26,198 bases of DNA from QHCA01 sp038237645. GTDB taxonomy: Bacteria > Actinomycetota > Actinomycetes > Mycobacteriales > QHCA01. The number at the start of each line of letters is the position of its first letter. Position 1 is the first letter of the stretch. The stretch is taken from contig JBBRYN010000050.1 in the NCBI GenBank assembly GCA_038237645.1, positions 1 to 26,198 on the forward strand, in the 5' to 3' direction. The notes beneath the pieces are model-generated. The model did not search any database. It was not told the origin of the DNA and worked only from the letters and a program-made list of their open reading frames with translations. Both the position numbers and the translations under genes were made by a program. Positions 7,775-16,000 of this stretch are shown here, one piece after another.

Positions 7775-8937
7775 GTGCAGCATCCACCGCTGGCAGCCTC
7801 GCTGCGCCGGCTCGAACGCTCCTCGGGTGCCCTCGCGACGCAGAGCGTGGCGCGGATGGACGAGGCGCTGCCGTGGTTCCGGTCCATGCCGGCGACCAGC
7901 GCTCCTGGGTCATGCTCGTGGCGCAGGCTGGAATCGCGGCCTTCGTCGAGTGGTTGCGCGATCCCGAGCAAGCGCCGGAGATCACCTACGAGGTCTTCGG
8001 CGCAGCCCCCCGGGAGTTGGCCCGCTCGGTGACCCTGCAGCGCACCGTCGCGCTGGTCCGGATCACGATCGAAGTAGTGGAGTCGCAGGTCGCACATCTG
8101 GCCGCGCCCGGGGAGGAGGCGTCGCTGCGCGAGGCCTTGCTGCGCTACTCCCGTGAGGTGGCCTTCGCCGCCGCACAGGTCTATGCCAGCGCAGCGGAGC
8201 ACCGCGGCTCCTGGGACGCGCGGCTGCAGGCACTCCTGGTGGACGCCCTGCTGCGCGGTGATTCCGACGACATCCTCGCCAGCCGGGCAGCAGCGCTGGG
8301 CTGGGCCGACATCACCCCAGTGGCGGTCGTGGTCGGGAACCCGCCGCCCGGCGATGCGGAGACCGTGCTCGACGGCATGCAACTCGCCGCCAAGTATGCC
8401 GGCGTCGACGTCCTGGCCGGCGTCCAAGGAGACCGCCTCGTCGTCGTGCTCGGCGGCGTCGAGGACCCCCTTGTCGCGGTCCAGCGGCTGCTGCCGGAAT
8501 TCGGCGCCGAGCCGGTCGTCGTCGGAGACCTCGCCACCGGCCTCGCGACGGCCGGGGCGTCCGCTCGGGCGGCGGTCGCCGGAGCGCGTGCCGTGGTCGC
8601 CTGGCCCGGGGCGCCACGGCCGGTCCTGGCCGGCGATCTCCTCGCCGAACGCACGCTCGCCGGGGATGACGAGGCACGTCAGGTGCTGGCAGAGGACATC
8701 TACGAAACACTTCGCACGACGGGCCCGACCCTCCTGCACACGCTCTCCACCTACCTCGAGTGCGGCAGCATGCTAGAGGCCACCGCCCGGGCGCTGTTCG
8801 TCCATCCCAACACCGTGCGTTACCGGTTGCGCCGGATCACCGACGTCTGCGGCCTGTCACCGCTGCGCGCGAGGGACGCCTTCACGCTGCGAGTGGCTCT
8901 GGCGATAGGACGTCTGGCCGGCCACCCGGAGGCGTAG
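7775..8937 (+). CDS. fasR: PucR-family regulator of the fab operon (FasR-like), with apparent -1 frameshift
   Basis: A transcription activator of the type that controls fabD-fabH-acpP-fabF in Streptomyces and the fas/acpS genes in mycobacteria. The N-terminus reads SLRRLERSSGALATQSVARMDEALPWFRSMP in one frame. From about 7890 the family sequence continues in the next frame (DQRSWVMLVAQAGIAAFVEW), through VFGAAPRELARSVTLQRTVA and AREVAF-type segments, to the C-terminal PucR helix-turn-helix FVHPNTVRYRLRRITDVCGL. Adding one G in the CCGGCG at 7888-7893 would give MPGDQRSWV with family spacing and a 387-residue protein, so one base is missing here. It could be a sequencing error, a real null mutation or rarely a slippage site. 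GTG 7775 is the best visible start, with no clear ribosome site. It lies directly upstream of fabD. Confidence 0.85.
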
Positions 8938-9024
8938 GCTTGTAGGCATCCTCCAAAAACTCGGCGCCCTTCTTCGTATCTCCCGGCATCGCAGGGCCAC
9001 CCAGGTAGCAGACATGGTCAAGTA

Positions 9025-10191
9025 GTGCTTGCTTTCCTAGCTCCCGGTCAGGGTGCGCAGACCCCCGGGATGCTCACTGCCTGGCTCGACCTGCCCGGAG
9101 TGCCGGCACGCCTGCGCTGGCTGTCGGCGCTGTCCGGGCTGGACCTGATCAGGCTGGGCACCGAGGCCGCACCGGAGGAGATTCAGGCCACCGAGGTCAC
9201 CCAGCCGCTCCTGGTCGCCTTCGCACTGATCGCCGCCGAACAACTGCCGCTCCACGACGTGACCGCCGTGGCTGGGCACAGCGTGGGTGAGCTGACGGCG
9301 GCCGCTCTGGCCGGCGTGATCAGCCCAGAGTCGGCGGTCACCCTGGCCGCGGCGCGTGGGCGGGCGATGGCCGCCGCCTGCATCTCGACACCGACATCGA
9401 TGGCCGCCGTCCTCGGCGGCGACCCGGACGAGGTGCTGCGCCACCTGGAGTCGCTCGGGCTGACCGCCGCCAACCGCAACGGCGCCGGTCAGATCGTGGC
9501 GGCCGGCCCGGCAGAGGCGATCCGCCGGCTCGCCGATCAGCCGCCGCCCAAGTGCCGGATCGTGCCGCTGCGGGTGGCCGGCGCGTTCCACACTCCGTAT
9601 ATGGCAGCGGCCGAAGAAGCGTTCGCGGCGATCGCGGACGGGGTGCAGGCAGCGGAGCCGACCCGGCTGCTGCTGTCCAATACCGACGGGACCGCCGTGC
9701 CGACCGGAGACGAAGCCATCAAGCGGCTGGTCGCCCAGGTGACCTCACCGGTCCGGTGGGACCTCTGCCAGGCCACGCTGCGGCATCTGGGTGTCACGGC
9801 CGCGATCGAGTTGCCGCCGGCCGGCACCCTCGCCGGGCTGGCCCGGCGCGAGCTCAGCGGTGTGGAGGTCGTCGCGCTGAAGTCTCCGGACGATCTGCCG
9901 GCCGCACGTGACCTGATCGCCCGGCACGGCGGCCCTGCGGGGGCGGAGCCTTCGGTCGCGTTCCGTGTCCTCGTTTCCCCGGCCGCCGGCACGTTCGCAC
10001 CAGGCGATGCCGGCGAGGGCGACCTGCTGGCTCCCGGCACGTCGGTCGGTCAGGTCATGACGCGGCAGGGAGCTCACGAGGTGACGCTGACCTATCCCGC
10101 CCTGCTGGCCGAGTGGCTGGTCGTCGACGGTGACCCGGTCGGCCCGGGGCAACCGTTGGCCCGACTGCAACCTCAAGGAGGGGCACGGTGA
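9025..10191 (+). CDS. fabD: Malonyl-CoA:ACP transacylase FabD with C-terminal biotinyl/lipoyl-like domain
   Basis: Transfers malonyl from CoA to ACP for fatty-acid synthesis. The catalytic domain (about 1-303) starts AFLAPGQGAQTPGM and shows the nucleophile motif GHSVGE (Ser86), a conserved Arg near 111 and the catalytic His189 in GAFHTPYM; PLRVAGAFH and SPVRW are typical. Unusually, residues about 312-384 (VLVSPAAGTFAPG to VDGDPVGPGQPLARLQP) look like a biotinyl/lipoyl beta-sandwich, but the segment where a modified Lys should sit reads MTRQGAHEV, with no Lys. At 388 residues it is about 75 longer than ordinary FabD. It starts with GTG; no strong Shine-Dalgarno is seen. The 87 bases between fasR and fabD would hold the operon promoter. 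Its stop overlaps the fabH start (GTGA). Confidence 0.93.
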   Translation: MLAFLAPGQGAQTPGMLTAWLDLPGVPARLRWLSALSGLDLIRLGTEAAPEEIQATEVTQPLLVAFALIAAEQLPLHDVTAVAGHSVGELTAAALAGVISPESAVTLAAARGRAMAAACISTPTSMAAVLGGDPDEVLRHLESLGLTAANRNGAGQIVAAGPAEAIRRLADQPPPKCRIVPLRVAGAFHTPYMAAAEEAFAAIADGVQAAEPTRLLLSNTDGTAVPTGDEAIKRLVAQVTSPVRWDLCQATLRHLGVTAAIELPPAGTLAGLARRELSGVEVVALKSPDDLPAARDLIARHGGPAGAEPSVAFRVLVSPAAGTFAPGDAGEGDLLAPGTSVGQVMTRQGAHEVTLTYPALLAEWLVVDGDPVGPGQPLARLQPQGGAR

Positions 10192-11144
10192 ATTCTGCCC
10201 TCGGCTCGCCAGGCGCACGGATCATGGGACTGGGGCACTACCGCCCCTCCAAGGTGCTCACCAACCACGACATCGCGAAGTTGGTCGACACCAGCGACGA
10301 GTGGATCCGGGATCGTGTCGGCATCGCGTCCCGGCACATCGCGGCCGACGACGAGAGTGTCGTCGACATGGCCGTCGCCGCGGCCGGCAAGGCACTCGCC
10401 GCCGCAGGCGTGGAGCCCGACTCCATCGACCTCGTGGTTGTCGCTTCCTGCACGCTGGAGGCACCCCTTCCCGGCGCGTCGGCGACCGTCGCCACCCGCC
10501 TCGGGATTCCTAGCCCCGGTGCATTCGATCTCAACGCGGCCTGCGCCGGCTTCTGCTACGGGCTCACGGTGGCCAACGACGCGATCCGGTGCGGGTCGGC
10601 TCGACGAGTGCTGCTCGTCGGCGCGGAGAAGCTGTCCGCCTGGGTCGACTGGACCGATCGGGGCACCTGCATAATCTTCGGCGACGGCGCCGGTGCCGCG
10701 GTCGTCGGGCCGTCGGAGACCACCGGCATCGGCCCGGTCGTCTGGGGCAGCGACGGCAGCAAGTCCGCCGCGATCACCATTCCACGGCGCGGCGCGCTGA
10801 TGCAGATGGAGGGCCAGAAGGTGTTCCGCTGGGCTACCACCGCGATGGGCAAGGTTGCCCTGGAGGCCTGCCGCCGCGCGGGTGTGGCCCCCCACGACCT
10901 ATCGATTGTCGTGCCACATCAGGCCAACCTGCGCATCGTCGAGGCCATCGTCCGGCAACTCGGCGCCACCGACGCGGTCGTCGCCCGCGACATCGTCGAC
11001 AGCGGTAACACGTCGGCGGCCTCGATTCCAATCGCCCTGTCCCGGCTCGTCGAGCGCGGCGAGGCCCGTACCGGAGACGAGGCGCTGGTCCTCGCCTTCG
11101 GCGCGGGGCTGACCTTCGCCGGCCAGGTCATCACCTGTCCGTGA
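10188..11144 (+). CDS. fabH: Beta-ketoacyl-ACP synthase III (FabH)
   Basis: Starts fatty-acid chains by condensing an acyl-CoA primer with malonyl-ACP. The 318-residue protein has the complete thiolase-fold triad of the family: Cys119 in NAACAGFCYG, His244 in VPHQAN and Asn274 in SGNTSAAS. TSDEWIRDRVGI near the N-terminus and the GDGAGAAVVG strand are also typical. In actinobacteria such enzymes often use branched primers, but the pocket cannot be judged from motifs alone. The GTG start overlaps the fabD stop (GTGA) and has GGAGGGG 5 bases ahead, so translation is coupled and strong. About 40 bases separate it from acpP. Confidence 0.95.
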   Translation: MNSALGSPGARIMGLGHYRPSKVLTNHDIAKLVDTSDEWIRDRVGIASRHIAADDESVVDMAVAAAGKALAAAGVEPDSIDLVVVASCTLEAPLPGASATVATRLGIPSPGAFDLNAACAGFCYGLTVANDAIRCGSARRVLLVGAEKLSAWVDWTDRGTCIIFGDGAGAAVVGPSETTGIGPVVWGSDGSKSAAITIPRRGALMQMEGQKVFRWATTAMGKVALEACRRAGVAPHDLSIVVPHQANLRIVEAIVRQLGATDAVVARDIVDSGNTSAASIPIALSRLVERGEARTGDEALVLAFGAGLTFAGQVITCP

Positions 11145-11185
11145 ACCTTTGTTGCCACCACCCGACCCCGAAAGGAACCACACCA

Positions 11186-11434
11186 GTGACGACAGAAGAG
11201 ATTCAGTCCGGCCTCGCCGAGATCCTCGAGGAGGTCGCGGGAATCCTGCCCGCTGACGTTTCGCGGGAGAAGTCCTTCACCGACGACCTCGACGTCGACT
11301 CGCTGTCCATGGTCGAGGTGGTGGTCGCCGCCGAGGAGAAATTCGACGTCAAGATCCCCGACGACGAGGTCAAGAATCTGCAGACCGTCGGTGATGCCGT
11401 CGACTACATCGAAAAGCACGGGGCCGCCGCGTGA
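11186..11434 (+). CDS. acpP: Acyl carrier protein
   Basis: An 82-residue acidic carrier protein of fatty-acid synthesis. The phosphopantetheine site is Ser39 in DDLDVDSLSMVEVV, followed by the usual helix II/III pattern (EEKFDVKIPDDEVKNLQTVGD). The frame is open back to 11141, but the GTG at 11186 is chosen because AAAGGA lies just upstream and it gives the normal family length. It sits between fabH and fabF; its stop overlaps the fabF start (GTGA), which would keep synthase and carrier coupled. Confidence 0.95.
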   Translation: MTTEEIQSGLAEILEEVAGILPADVSREKSFTDDLDVDSLSMVEVVVAAEEKFDVKIPDDEVKNLQTVGDAVDYIEKHGAAA

Positions 11435-12645
11435 CGGATGTCGTCATCACCGGCCTCGGCGCCACCACCCCCGTCGGGGGCGACGTCGCGTCGACCTGGG
11501 CTGCGCTGCTGGCCGGCACCTCCGGAGTACGGCCGATCGATGCGGACTGGGTGAGGGATCTACCGGTACGGATCGCCGCCACCCTCGCCGTGGAACCCAC
11601 CGTGACGCTCGAACGGGTGGAGGCGCGCCGACTCGATCGCTGTCAGCAGGTGGCGCTCGTCGCGGCCCGGGAGGCTTGGGCGGATGCCGGCAGTCCGGAG
11701 GTGGACAGGGAGCGACTGGCGGTCGTGGTCGGCACCGGAATCGGCGGAGCGCTGACCCTCCTCGGTCAGGACGACATCATGGAGGAGAAGGGCTATCGCC
11801 GGGTGTCGCCGCTGACGATCCCGATGCTGATGCCCAACGGGCCGGCGGCGACGGTAGGGCTTGCGCTGGGTGCTCAGGCCGGCGTGCACGCGCCGGTGAG
11901 CGCGTGCGCCTCGGGCGCGGAGGCCATCGCCTGGGGTCGAGACCTCATCCTCGCCAACCGCGCCGACGTCGTGGTAGCCGGCGGCGCCGAGGCATGCATC
12001 CATCCGCTGCCGCTCGCCGGCTTCTCGCAGATGCAGGCACTGTCGACCCGCAACGACGCACCGGAGGCCGCCTCCCGTCCCTTCGACAAGGCCCGGGACG
12101 GCTTCGTCCTCGGTGAGGGTGCCGGGATCCTGGTGCTCGAGCGAGCGGAGTACGCCCGGGCCCGTGGTGCCCGCGTCCATTCCCGGTTGATCGGCGCCGG
12201 AATGACCGCGGACGCCTTTCACATCGCCGCGCCGGATCCGGTCGGTGCCGGTGCAGCCCGGGCCATCCGGCAGGCCCTGCGGGAGGCACAACTGGCGCCC
12301 GAGGACGTCGGGCACGTCAACGCGCACGCCACGTCGACGCCCGTGGGCGATACGGCGGAGTCGGCGGCCCTGCTGGATGCGATCGGCTCCCACGCCCTGG
12401 TCACCTCGACGAAGTCGATGACCGGACATCTGCTCGGGGCGGCCGGAGCGGTCGAGGCCATCGCCACGCTGCTGGCCGTCCGCGACGGTATCGTCCCGCC
12501 GACCCGCAACCTCGACGATCCCGACGACGACATCCAGCTGAACATCGCCCGGGTCCAGGCACAGCGGGTCACCCTGCAGGCCGCTGTCAACGACTCGTTC
12601 GGCTTCGGTGGTCACAACGTCGCCCTCGTCTTCGCCGCCGCGTGA
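11431..12645 (+). CDS. fabF: Beta-ketoacyl-ACP synthase II (FabF/KasA-like)
   Basis: The elongating condensing enzyme, 404 residues. Catalytic residues are visible: Cys159 in VSACASGAEAIA, His299 in NAHATSTPVGD, Lys328 in TSTKSM and His333 in TGHLLGAAGA. The C-terminal NDSFGFGGHN loop is present, as is the N-terminal VITGLGATTPVG. A complete Cys-His-His triad separates it from chain-length-factor homologues of type II polyketide clusters. It begins with GTG in a GTGA overlap with acpP. A 110-base spacer separates it from the carboxylase gene; the spacer contains near-repeats of CAGTGATGA (12655-12685) but no obvious terminator, so the operon probably continues. Confidence 0.95.
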   Translation: MTDVVITGLGATTPVGGDVASTWAALLAGTSGVRPIDADWVRDLPVRIAATLAVEPTVTLERVEARRLDRCQQVALVAAREAWADAGSPEVDRERLAVVVGTGIGGALTLLGQDDIMEEKGYRRVSPLTIPMLMPNGPAATVGLALGAQAGVHAPVSACASGAEAIAWGRDLILANRADVVVAGGAEACIHPLPLAGFSQMQALSTRNDAPEAASRPFDKARDGFVLGEGAGILVLERAEYARARGARVHSRLIGAGMTADAFHIAAPDPVGAGAARAIRQALREAQLAPEDVGHVNAHATSTPVGDTAESAALLDAIGSHALVTSTKSMTGHLLGAAGAVEAIATLLAVRDGIVPPTRNLDDPDDDIQLNIARVQAQRVTLQAAVNDSFGFGGHNVALVFAAA

Positions 12646-12755
12646 CCCCAGTGACGACGCAGACGACCCAGTGATGACTCAGTGATGACGCCGGGCCGTC
12701 ACATGATCGCGACGTGCCGGCGTGATCGGCGGATGACCCGATGAAGGAGCCTGTA

Positions 12756-14168
12756 GTGACCTCTCTGGCGATCGACACCGATGCCGAGCCACGTGATCCG
12801 CGCGATCCCGAGTTGCGGATGCACCTGTTGTTCGACCCGGGATCCCTGCGGCTGCTCAGTAGCCGCGACGACAGCGGTGTGCTCACCGGTCGCGGCACGA
12901 TCGAGGGCGGCCCGGTCGTGGCGTTCGCCACGGACGCGGCCCGCATGGGCGGCGCGATGGGTGCCCAGGGCTGCCAGCACATCGTCGACGCCATCGACCT
13001 CGGTGTCCGCGAGCGGATGCCGGTCATCGGCCTCTGGCACTCGGGCGGGGCGCGGTTGGCCGAAGGCGTCGAGGCCCTCGACGCGGTCGGCCAGGTGTTC
13101 GCCGCGATGGTGCGTGCCTCGGGCCGGGTGGCACAGATCTCGGTGGTGCTCGGCCCGGCGGCCGGCGGAGCCGCGTACGGGCCCGCCCTGACCGACGTCG
13201 TCATCATGGGACCGAGCGGACGGGTGTTCGTCACAGGTCCCGAGGTGGTTCGCAGTGTGACCGGCGAAAACGTCGACATGGCGCGGCTGGGCGGACCTGA
13301 GCCGCACGGCAGGCGCAGTGGGGTCGTCCATGTCGTCACCGACACCGACACCGAAGCCCTGGGCAAGGCCCGCGACATCGCGGCGCTGCTGGGCGGTCAG
13401 GGTCGCTTCTCGCCGGCCGACATCGGGCGGAGCGAGGCGATGGCCGGTGTCCTACCCGAGCAGCGCAACCGCGCTTATGACGTGCATCCGCTGGTGGATG
13501 GCCTGCTCGACAGCAGCCCCATCGAGTTGCACGCCAAGTGGGCGCCCAACATCGTCACGGCACTGGGCCGTCTCGCCGGGCGCACGGTCGGGGTGATCGC
13601 CAACAATCCACTGCGACTCGGTGGCTGCCTCGACTCGACCTCGGCGGAGAAGGCGGCTCGCTTCGTCCGGATGTGCGACGCGCTCGGAGTGCCGCTCGTT
13701 GTGCTGGTCGACGTGCCGGGATACCTCCCCGGGGTCGGCCAGGAATGGGACGGCGTCGTCCGGCGCGGTGCGAAGCTGCTGCACGCATTCGCTGAGGCCG
13801 TCGTCCCCCGGGTCACCCTGGTGACCCGGAAGGCCTTCGGCGGCGCCTACATCGCCATGAATTCTCGGGCGCTGGGTGCCACGGCGGTGTTCGCCTGGCC
13901 GGGAGCCGAAGTCGCCGTGATGGGCGCCTCTGCCGCGGTCGGCATCCTGCACCGCAAGAAGCTGGCCGCCGCGCAACCCGGCGAGCGCGAGACCCTCCAT
14001 GCGCAGTTGGCCGAGGAGCACGAACGGTTCGCCGGCGGGGTCAACCGGGCGATCGAGTTGGGGGTGGTGGACGAGGTGATCGAGCCGGTCGACACCAGAC
14101 GCCGGCTGGCCGCCGCACTGGCCGGCGCCCCAGCAGGACGCGGCGCGCACGGAAACATCCCGCTGTAG
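12756..14168 (+). CDS. accD: Acyl-CoA carboxylase beta (carboxyltransferase) subunit, AccD6-like
   Basis: The carboxyltransferase subunit that moves CO2 from biotin to acetyl- or propionyl-CoA, here most likely making malonyl-CoA for the fab enzymes. The 470-residue single chain holds both crotonase-like halves: GGAMGAQGCQHIVDAIDLG and GLWHSGGARLAEG in the N half, and DVPGYLPGVGQEWDGVVRRG, RKAFGGAYIAMNSRALGA and WPGAEVAVMGASAAVGIL in the C half. The length is close to AccD6 of mycobacteria, which also follows the fab/kas genes. The start is GTG 12756, because AAGGAG lies 6 bases upstream; the in-frame ATG 12741 would contain this ribosome site within the gene. The biotin-bearing alpha subunit is not in the window. 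It converges on DUF3145 with 24 bases between stops. Confidence 0.93.
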   Translation: MTSLAIDTDAEPRDPRDPELRMHLLFDPGSLRLLSSRDDSGVLTGRGTIEGGPVVAFATDAARMGGAMGAQGCQHIVDAIDLGVRERMPVIGLWHSGGARLAEGVEALDAVGQVFAAMVRASGRVAQISVVLGPAAGGAAYGPALTDVVIMGPSGRVFVTGPEVVRSVTGENVDMARLGGPEPHGRRSGVVHVVTDTDTEALGKARDIAALLGGQGRFSPADIGRSEAMAGVLPEQRNRAYDVHPLVDGLLDSSPIELHAKWAPNIVTALGRLAGRTVGVIANNPLRLGGCLDSTSAEKAARFVRMCDALGVPLVVLVDVPGYLPGVGQEWDGVVRRGAKLLHAFAEAVVPRVTLVTRKAFGGAYIAMNSRALGATAVFAWPGAEVAVMGASAAVGILHRKKLAAAQPGERETLHAQLAEEHERFAGGVNRAIELGVVDEVIEPVDTRRRLAAALAGAPAGRGAHGNIPL

Positions 14169-14192
14169 CGGCCCGAGTCACCACCCCAGGCG

Positions 14193-14681
14193 TCAGCCGG
14201 CGTACAGCCAGGTCACCGGGGCACCGTCGCCGGCATGCCGGTAGGGCTCCAGTTCGGCGTCCCAGGCGCTGCCCACCAGCCGCTCCAGCCCGTGCGCCAG
14301 GGAATCTCCGGCGCCGGCCGTCGACAGCAGCGCGCGCAGCCGGTCCTCGCCAACGACGATGTCGCCGCTGGCGCTGATCGCGGACCGGAAGATGCCGAGC
14401 CCGGGCACGAACGCGATTCGCTCCCCGTCGACCCCCGCGCTGGGCTCCTCCGTCACTTCGAAACGGATCATCGGCCACCGCCGGAGCGCGGCCGCCAGCC
14501 CGGCGGCAACCCCCGCCGTCCCCTGCCAGACCGACTCCGCGCGTTGCGTGCTCGGGTCGGCCGGCTGAGCGGTCCACTGTAGCCGTACGGGCAGCCCGAG
14601 CACCCGCGAGACCGCCCACTCGACGTGCGCGCACACCGCAGGTGGGCAGGAGTGGACGTAGAGAACGCCATTGACAGGCAC
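14193..14681 (-). CDS. DUF3145 family protein
   Basis: A 162-residue actinobacterial protein of unknown function, belonging to DUF3145, a family I recall next to the fab operon in Streptomyces too. Seen: VNGVLYVHSCPPAVCAHVEW at the N-terminus, a Trp-rich middle (RLQWTAQP, VWQGTAG), RFEVTEEPS, and a conserved C-terminus WDAELEPYRHAGDGAPVTWL. It looks soluble, with no signal or membrane segment. The GTG at 14681 is chosen because GGGAGG lies 5 bases upstream; the frame back to 14750 adds a non-conserved charged stretch. The conserved proximity to fab genes hints at a link with lipid metabolism, but that is inference. Confidence 0.85.
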   Translation of the reverse strand: MPVNGVLYVHSCPPAVCAHVEWAVSRVLGLPVRLQWTAQPADPSTQRAESVWQGTAGVAAGLAAALRRWPMIRFEVTEEPSAGVDGERIAFVPGLGIFRSAISASGDIVVGEDRLRALLSTAGAGDSLAHGLERLVGSAWDAELEPYRHAGDGAPVTWLYAG

Positions 14682-14833
14682 GATGACCTCCCGGTCTCGA
14701 GGGGCGCCTTCCCCAGCGGCCTCGGAACGGGTGCACCTGCTGTCCACCATGATGCCTCGCGCGAGCCGGAGCCGTCCACCGGGGGATCCGACTCTCGGCA
14801 GCGTTTGGTAACACAGCGCGCCGGGTAACCCGC

Positions 14834-14858
14834 GGTTGACGGGGGATGTCCTGGGTCA
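14834..14858 (+). promoter_or_regulatory. Possible SigB/SigF-like promoter for the DUF6131 gene
   Basis: GGTT (14834-14837), 15 bases, then GGGTCA (14853-14858) resembles the actinobacterial general-stress promoter GNNT-N14-16-GGGTAY with one mismatch. It sits about 26 bases before the start of the small membrane protein. Pattern match by eye only. Confidence 0.3.
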
Positions 14859-14883
14859 CGCAACACCTCTGAAGGGAATCCAG

Positions 14884-15030
14884 ATGGTCGTCCTCGGCAT
14901 CATCCTGATCGTGCTCGGTCTGCTGGTGGCCAGCCTCAAGATCCTGTTGTACATCGGGCTGGTCCTGCTTGTCGTCGGCCTGATCCTCAACTTCGTGCCC
15001 ATCGGCGGCACCCGGCGACGCTTTTACTAG
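14884..15030 (+). CDS. Small membrane protein, DUF6131-like
   Basis: A 48-residue protein, almost wholly two hydrophobic helices (MVVLGIILIVLGLLVASL, and ILLYIGLVLLVVGLILNF) joined by one Lys, with a basic tail GGTRRRFY. This pattern fits the DUF6131 family of tiny actinobacterial membrane proteins; function unknown. ATG 14884 is chosen because GAAGGGA lies about 7 bases upstream; the frame is open to 14836 but the extra residues are not hydrophobic. It is preceded by a possible stress-type promoter and followed, 40 bases on, by a strong hairpin. Confidence 0.75.
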   Translation: MVVLGIILIVLGLLVASLKILLYIGLVLLVVGLILNFVPIGGTRRRFY

Positions 15031-15045
15031 AGCGGCCGGCCGATC

Positions 15046-15912
15046 CGGCCGGCCCGGCCACCTGACGTTGGACCGCGGCCTCCGGGCAGGCCGCGGTCCG
15101 GCTGCCTCCGCCCGCTCGGCCTTGCGCTGAGCGGCCCGTGCCGTCCGGGTGACGGCCTTCACCTCCTCAACGGCAGCCGCCGCAGCATGCCTTGCCTCCT
15201 GCAGGCGGCGCTCGAGGTCGGTCACCCGGGCGGTCGCCGCCGCCCCTCGGATGACCGCCGCTCGGCGATCGAACTCGGCGCGCTTCGCCGCACGCTGCAG
15301 CTCCCCGGCCAGCTCCTTGGCCGCCCGCCGGGCTGCCTGCGGCGCTTTGCCGTCAACAACATGGCGCCGCTGCGGCCCGGCTCCCGACCCTGATGATGGC
15401 CTGGCCGCCGCATCGGGTTCCGCGGGGTTCGGTGAGAGGCCCTCCCCGAACCCCGAATATCGCACGGGGGCCATCAGGCGTCCCGATCGCACGGCGCCGC
15501 CGACAGCCGGATCCGCCAACGCCGCCTCCATGGTGGCGGTCAGTTCCTGCTCGACCGGGCCGGTGAGCTGATGGCCGCCCTCGCTGGCGACTTGCCGGGC
15601 TGAACGCAGCAACGTCGACATCAGCCGGTGACGTTCCGCTGCCAGCCGCCGCATCTCGGCGCCGTCCCGGGCGGCCTGTGCCGCGCGAAGCGCCGGTCCG
15701 AGCATCAACAGCTCCTTCATGGCGCCGCTGGTTTGACGGGAGAGTTGATTGACCAGCCAGGCACTGACCGTCGGGCGACGCAACCCGCCAAGCCGATCGG
15801 CCAGCCCCCGGTCGCCGGAGGCTCGCGCCTGTTTCACCTCGGCGTTGCGCGCCGCCGTGAAGTGCTCCGGCGGCAACGCGTATAGCTCGTCGATGATTGC
15901 GTCGAGATCCAC
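15046..15912 (-). CDS. Helical/coiled-coil protein of unknown function; 3' end unclear
   Basis: The N-terminal part looks real and conserved in type: MDLDAIIDELYALPPEHFTA, a RRPTVSAWLVNQLSR segment, then a long Ala/Arg/Glu-rich helical region (KELAGELQRAAKRAEFDRRA, RLQEARHAAAAAVEEVKAV) suited to a coiled coil. I recall similar unnamed actinobacterial proteins; no function is known. It starts with GTG at 15912. The frame has no stop until 14041, running antisense through DUF6131 and DUF3145, and that tail is surely not the native C-terminus: the helical part ends near 15110 and the hairpin at 15071-15098 marks the expected 3' end. A frameshift or lost stop near 15050-15120 is likely, so the end given here is approximate. 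Divergent from the XRE gene, 88 bases away. Confidence 0.6.
15071..15098. terminator. Perfect 11-bp hairpin between converging genes
   Basis: GACCGCGGCCT (15071-15081), loop CCGGGC, AGGCCGCGGTC (15088-15098): a perfect 11-bp inverted repeat with a 6-base loop. No T-run follows, as is common for actinobacterial terminators. It lies downstream of the DUF6131 gene and at the 3' end of the opposing helical-protein gene, so it probably works in both directions. Confidence 0.7.
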
Positions 15913-16000
15913 CAGATCATCGTGCCGCCCCGGTGCGTGTCGCGGGGACGAACCGGGTGTTCGACCGCGACGGTCCGGCCCAGCGGGCTACTGTTGGTGC

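Noticed and set aside
7705..8739. 344-codon minus-strand frame over fasR
   Set aside because: Antisense shadow; the plus strand encodes a clear PucR-type protein, although frameshifted.
11560..12615. 351-codon minus-strand frame over fabF
   Set aside because: No motifs; fabF on the plus strand has all its catalytic residues.
9025..14168. Type II polyketide cluster reading of the KS-ACP-AT genes
   Set aside because: FabH and FabF triads are complete, there is no chain-length factor, cyclase or ketoreductase, and the order aceE-fasR-fab-accD is the housekeeping fatty-acid locus.
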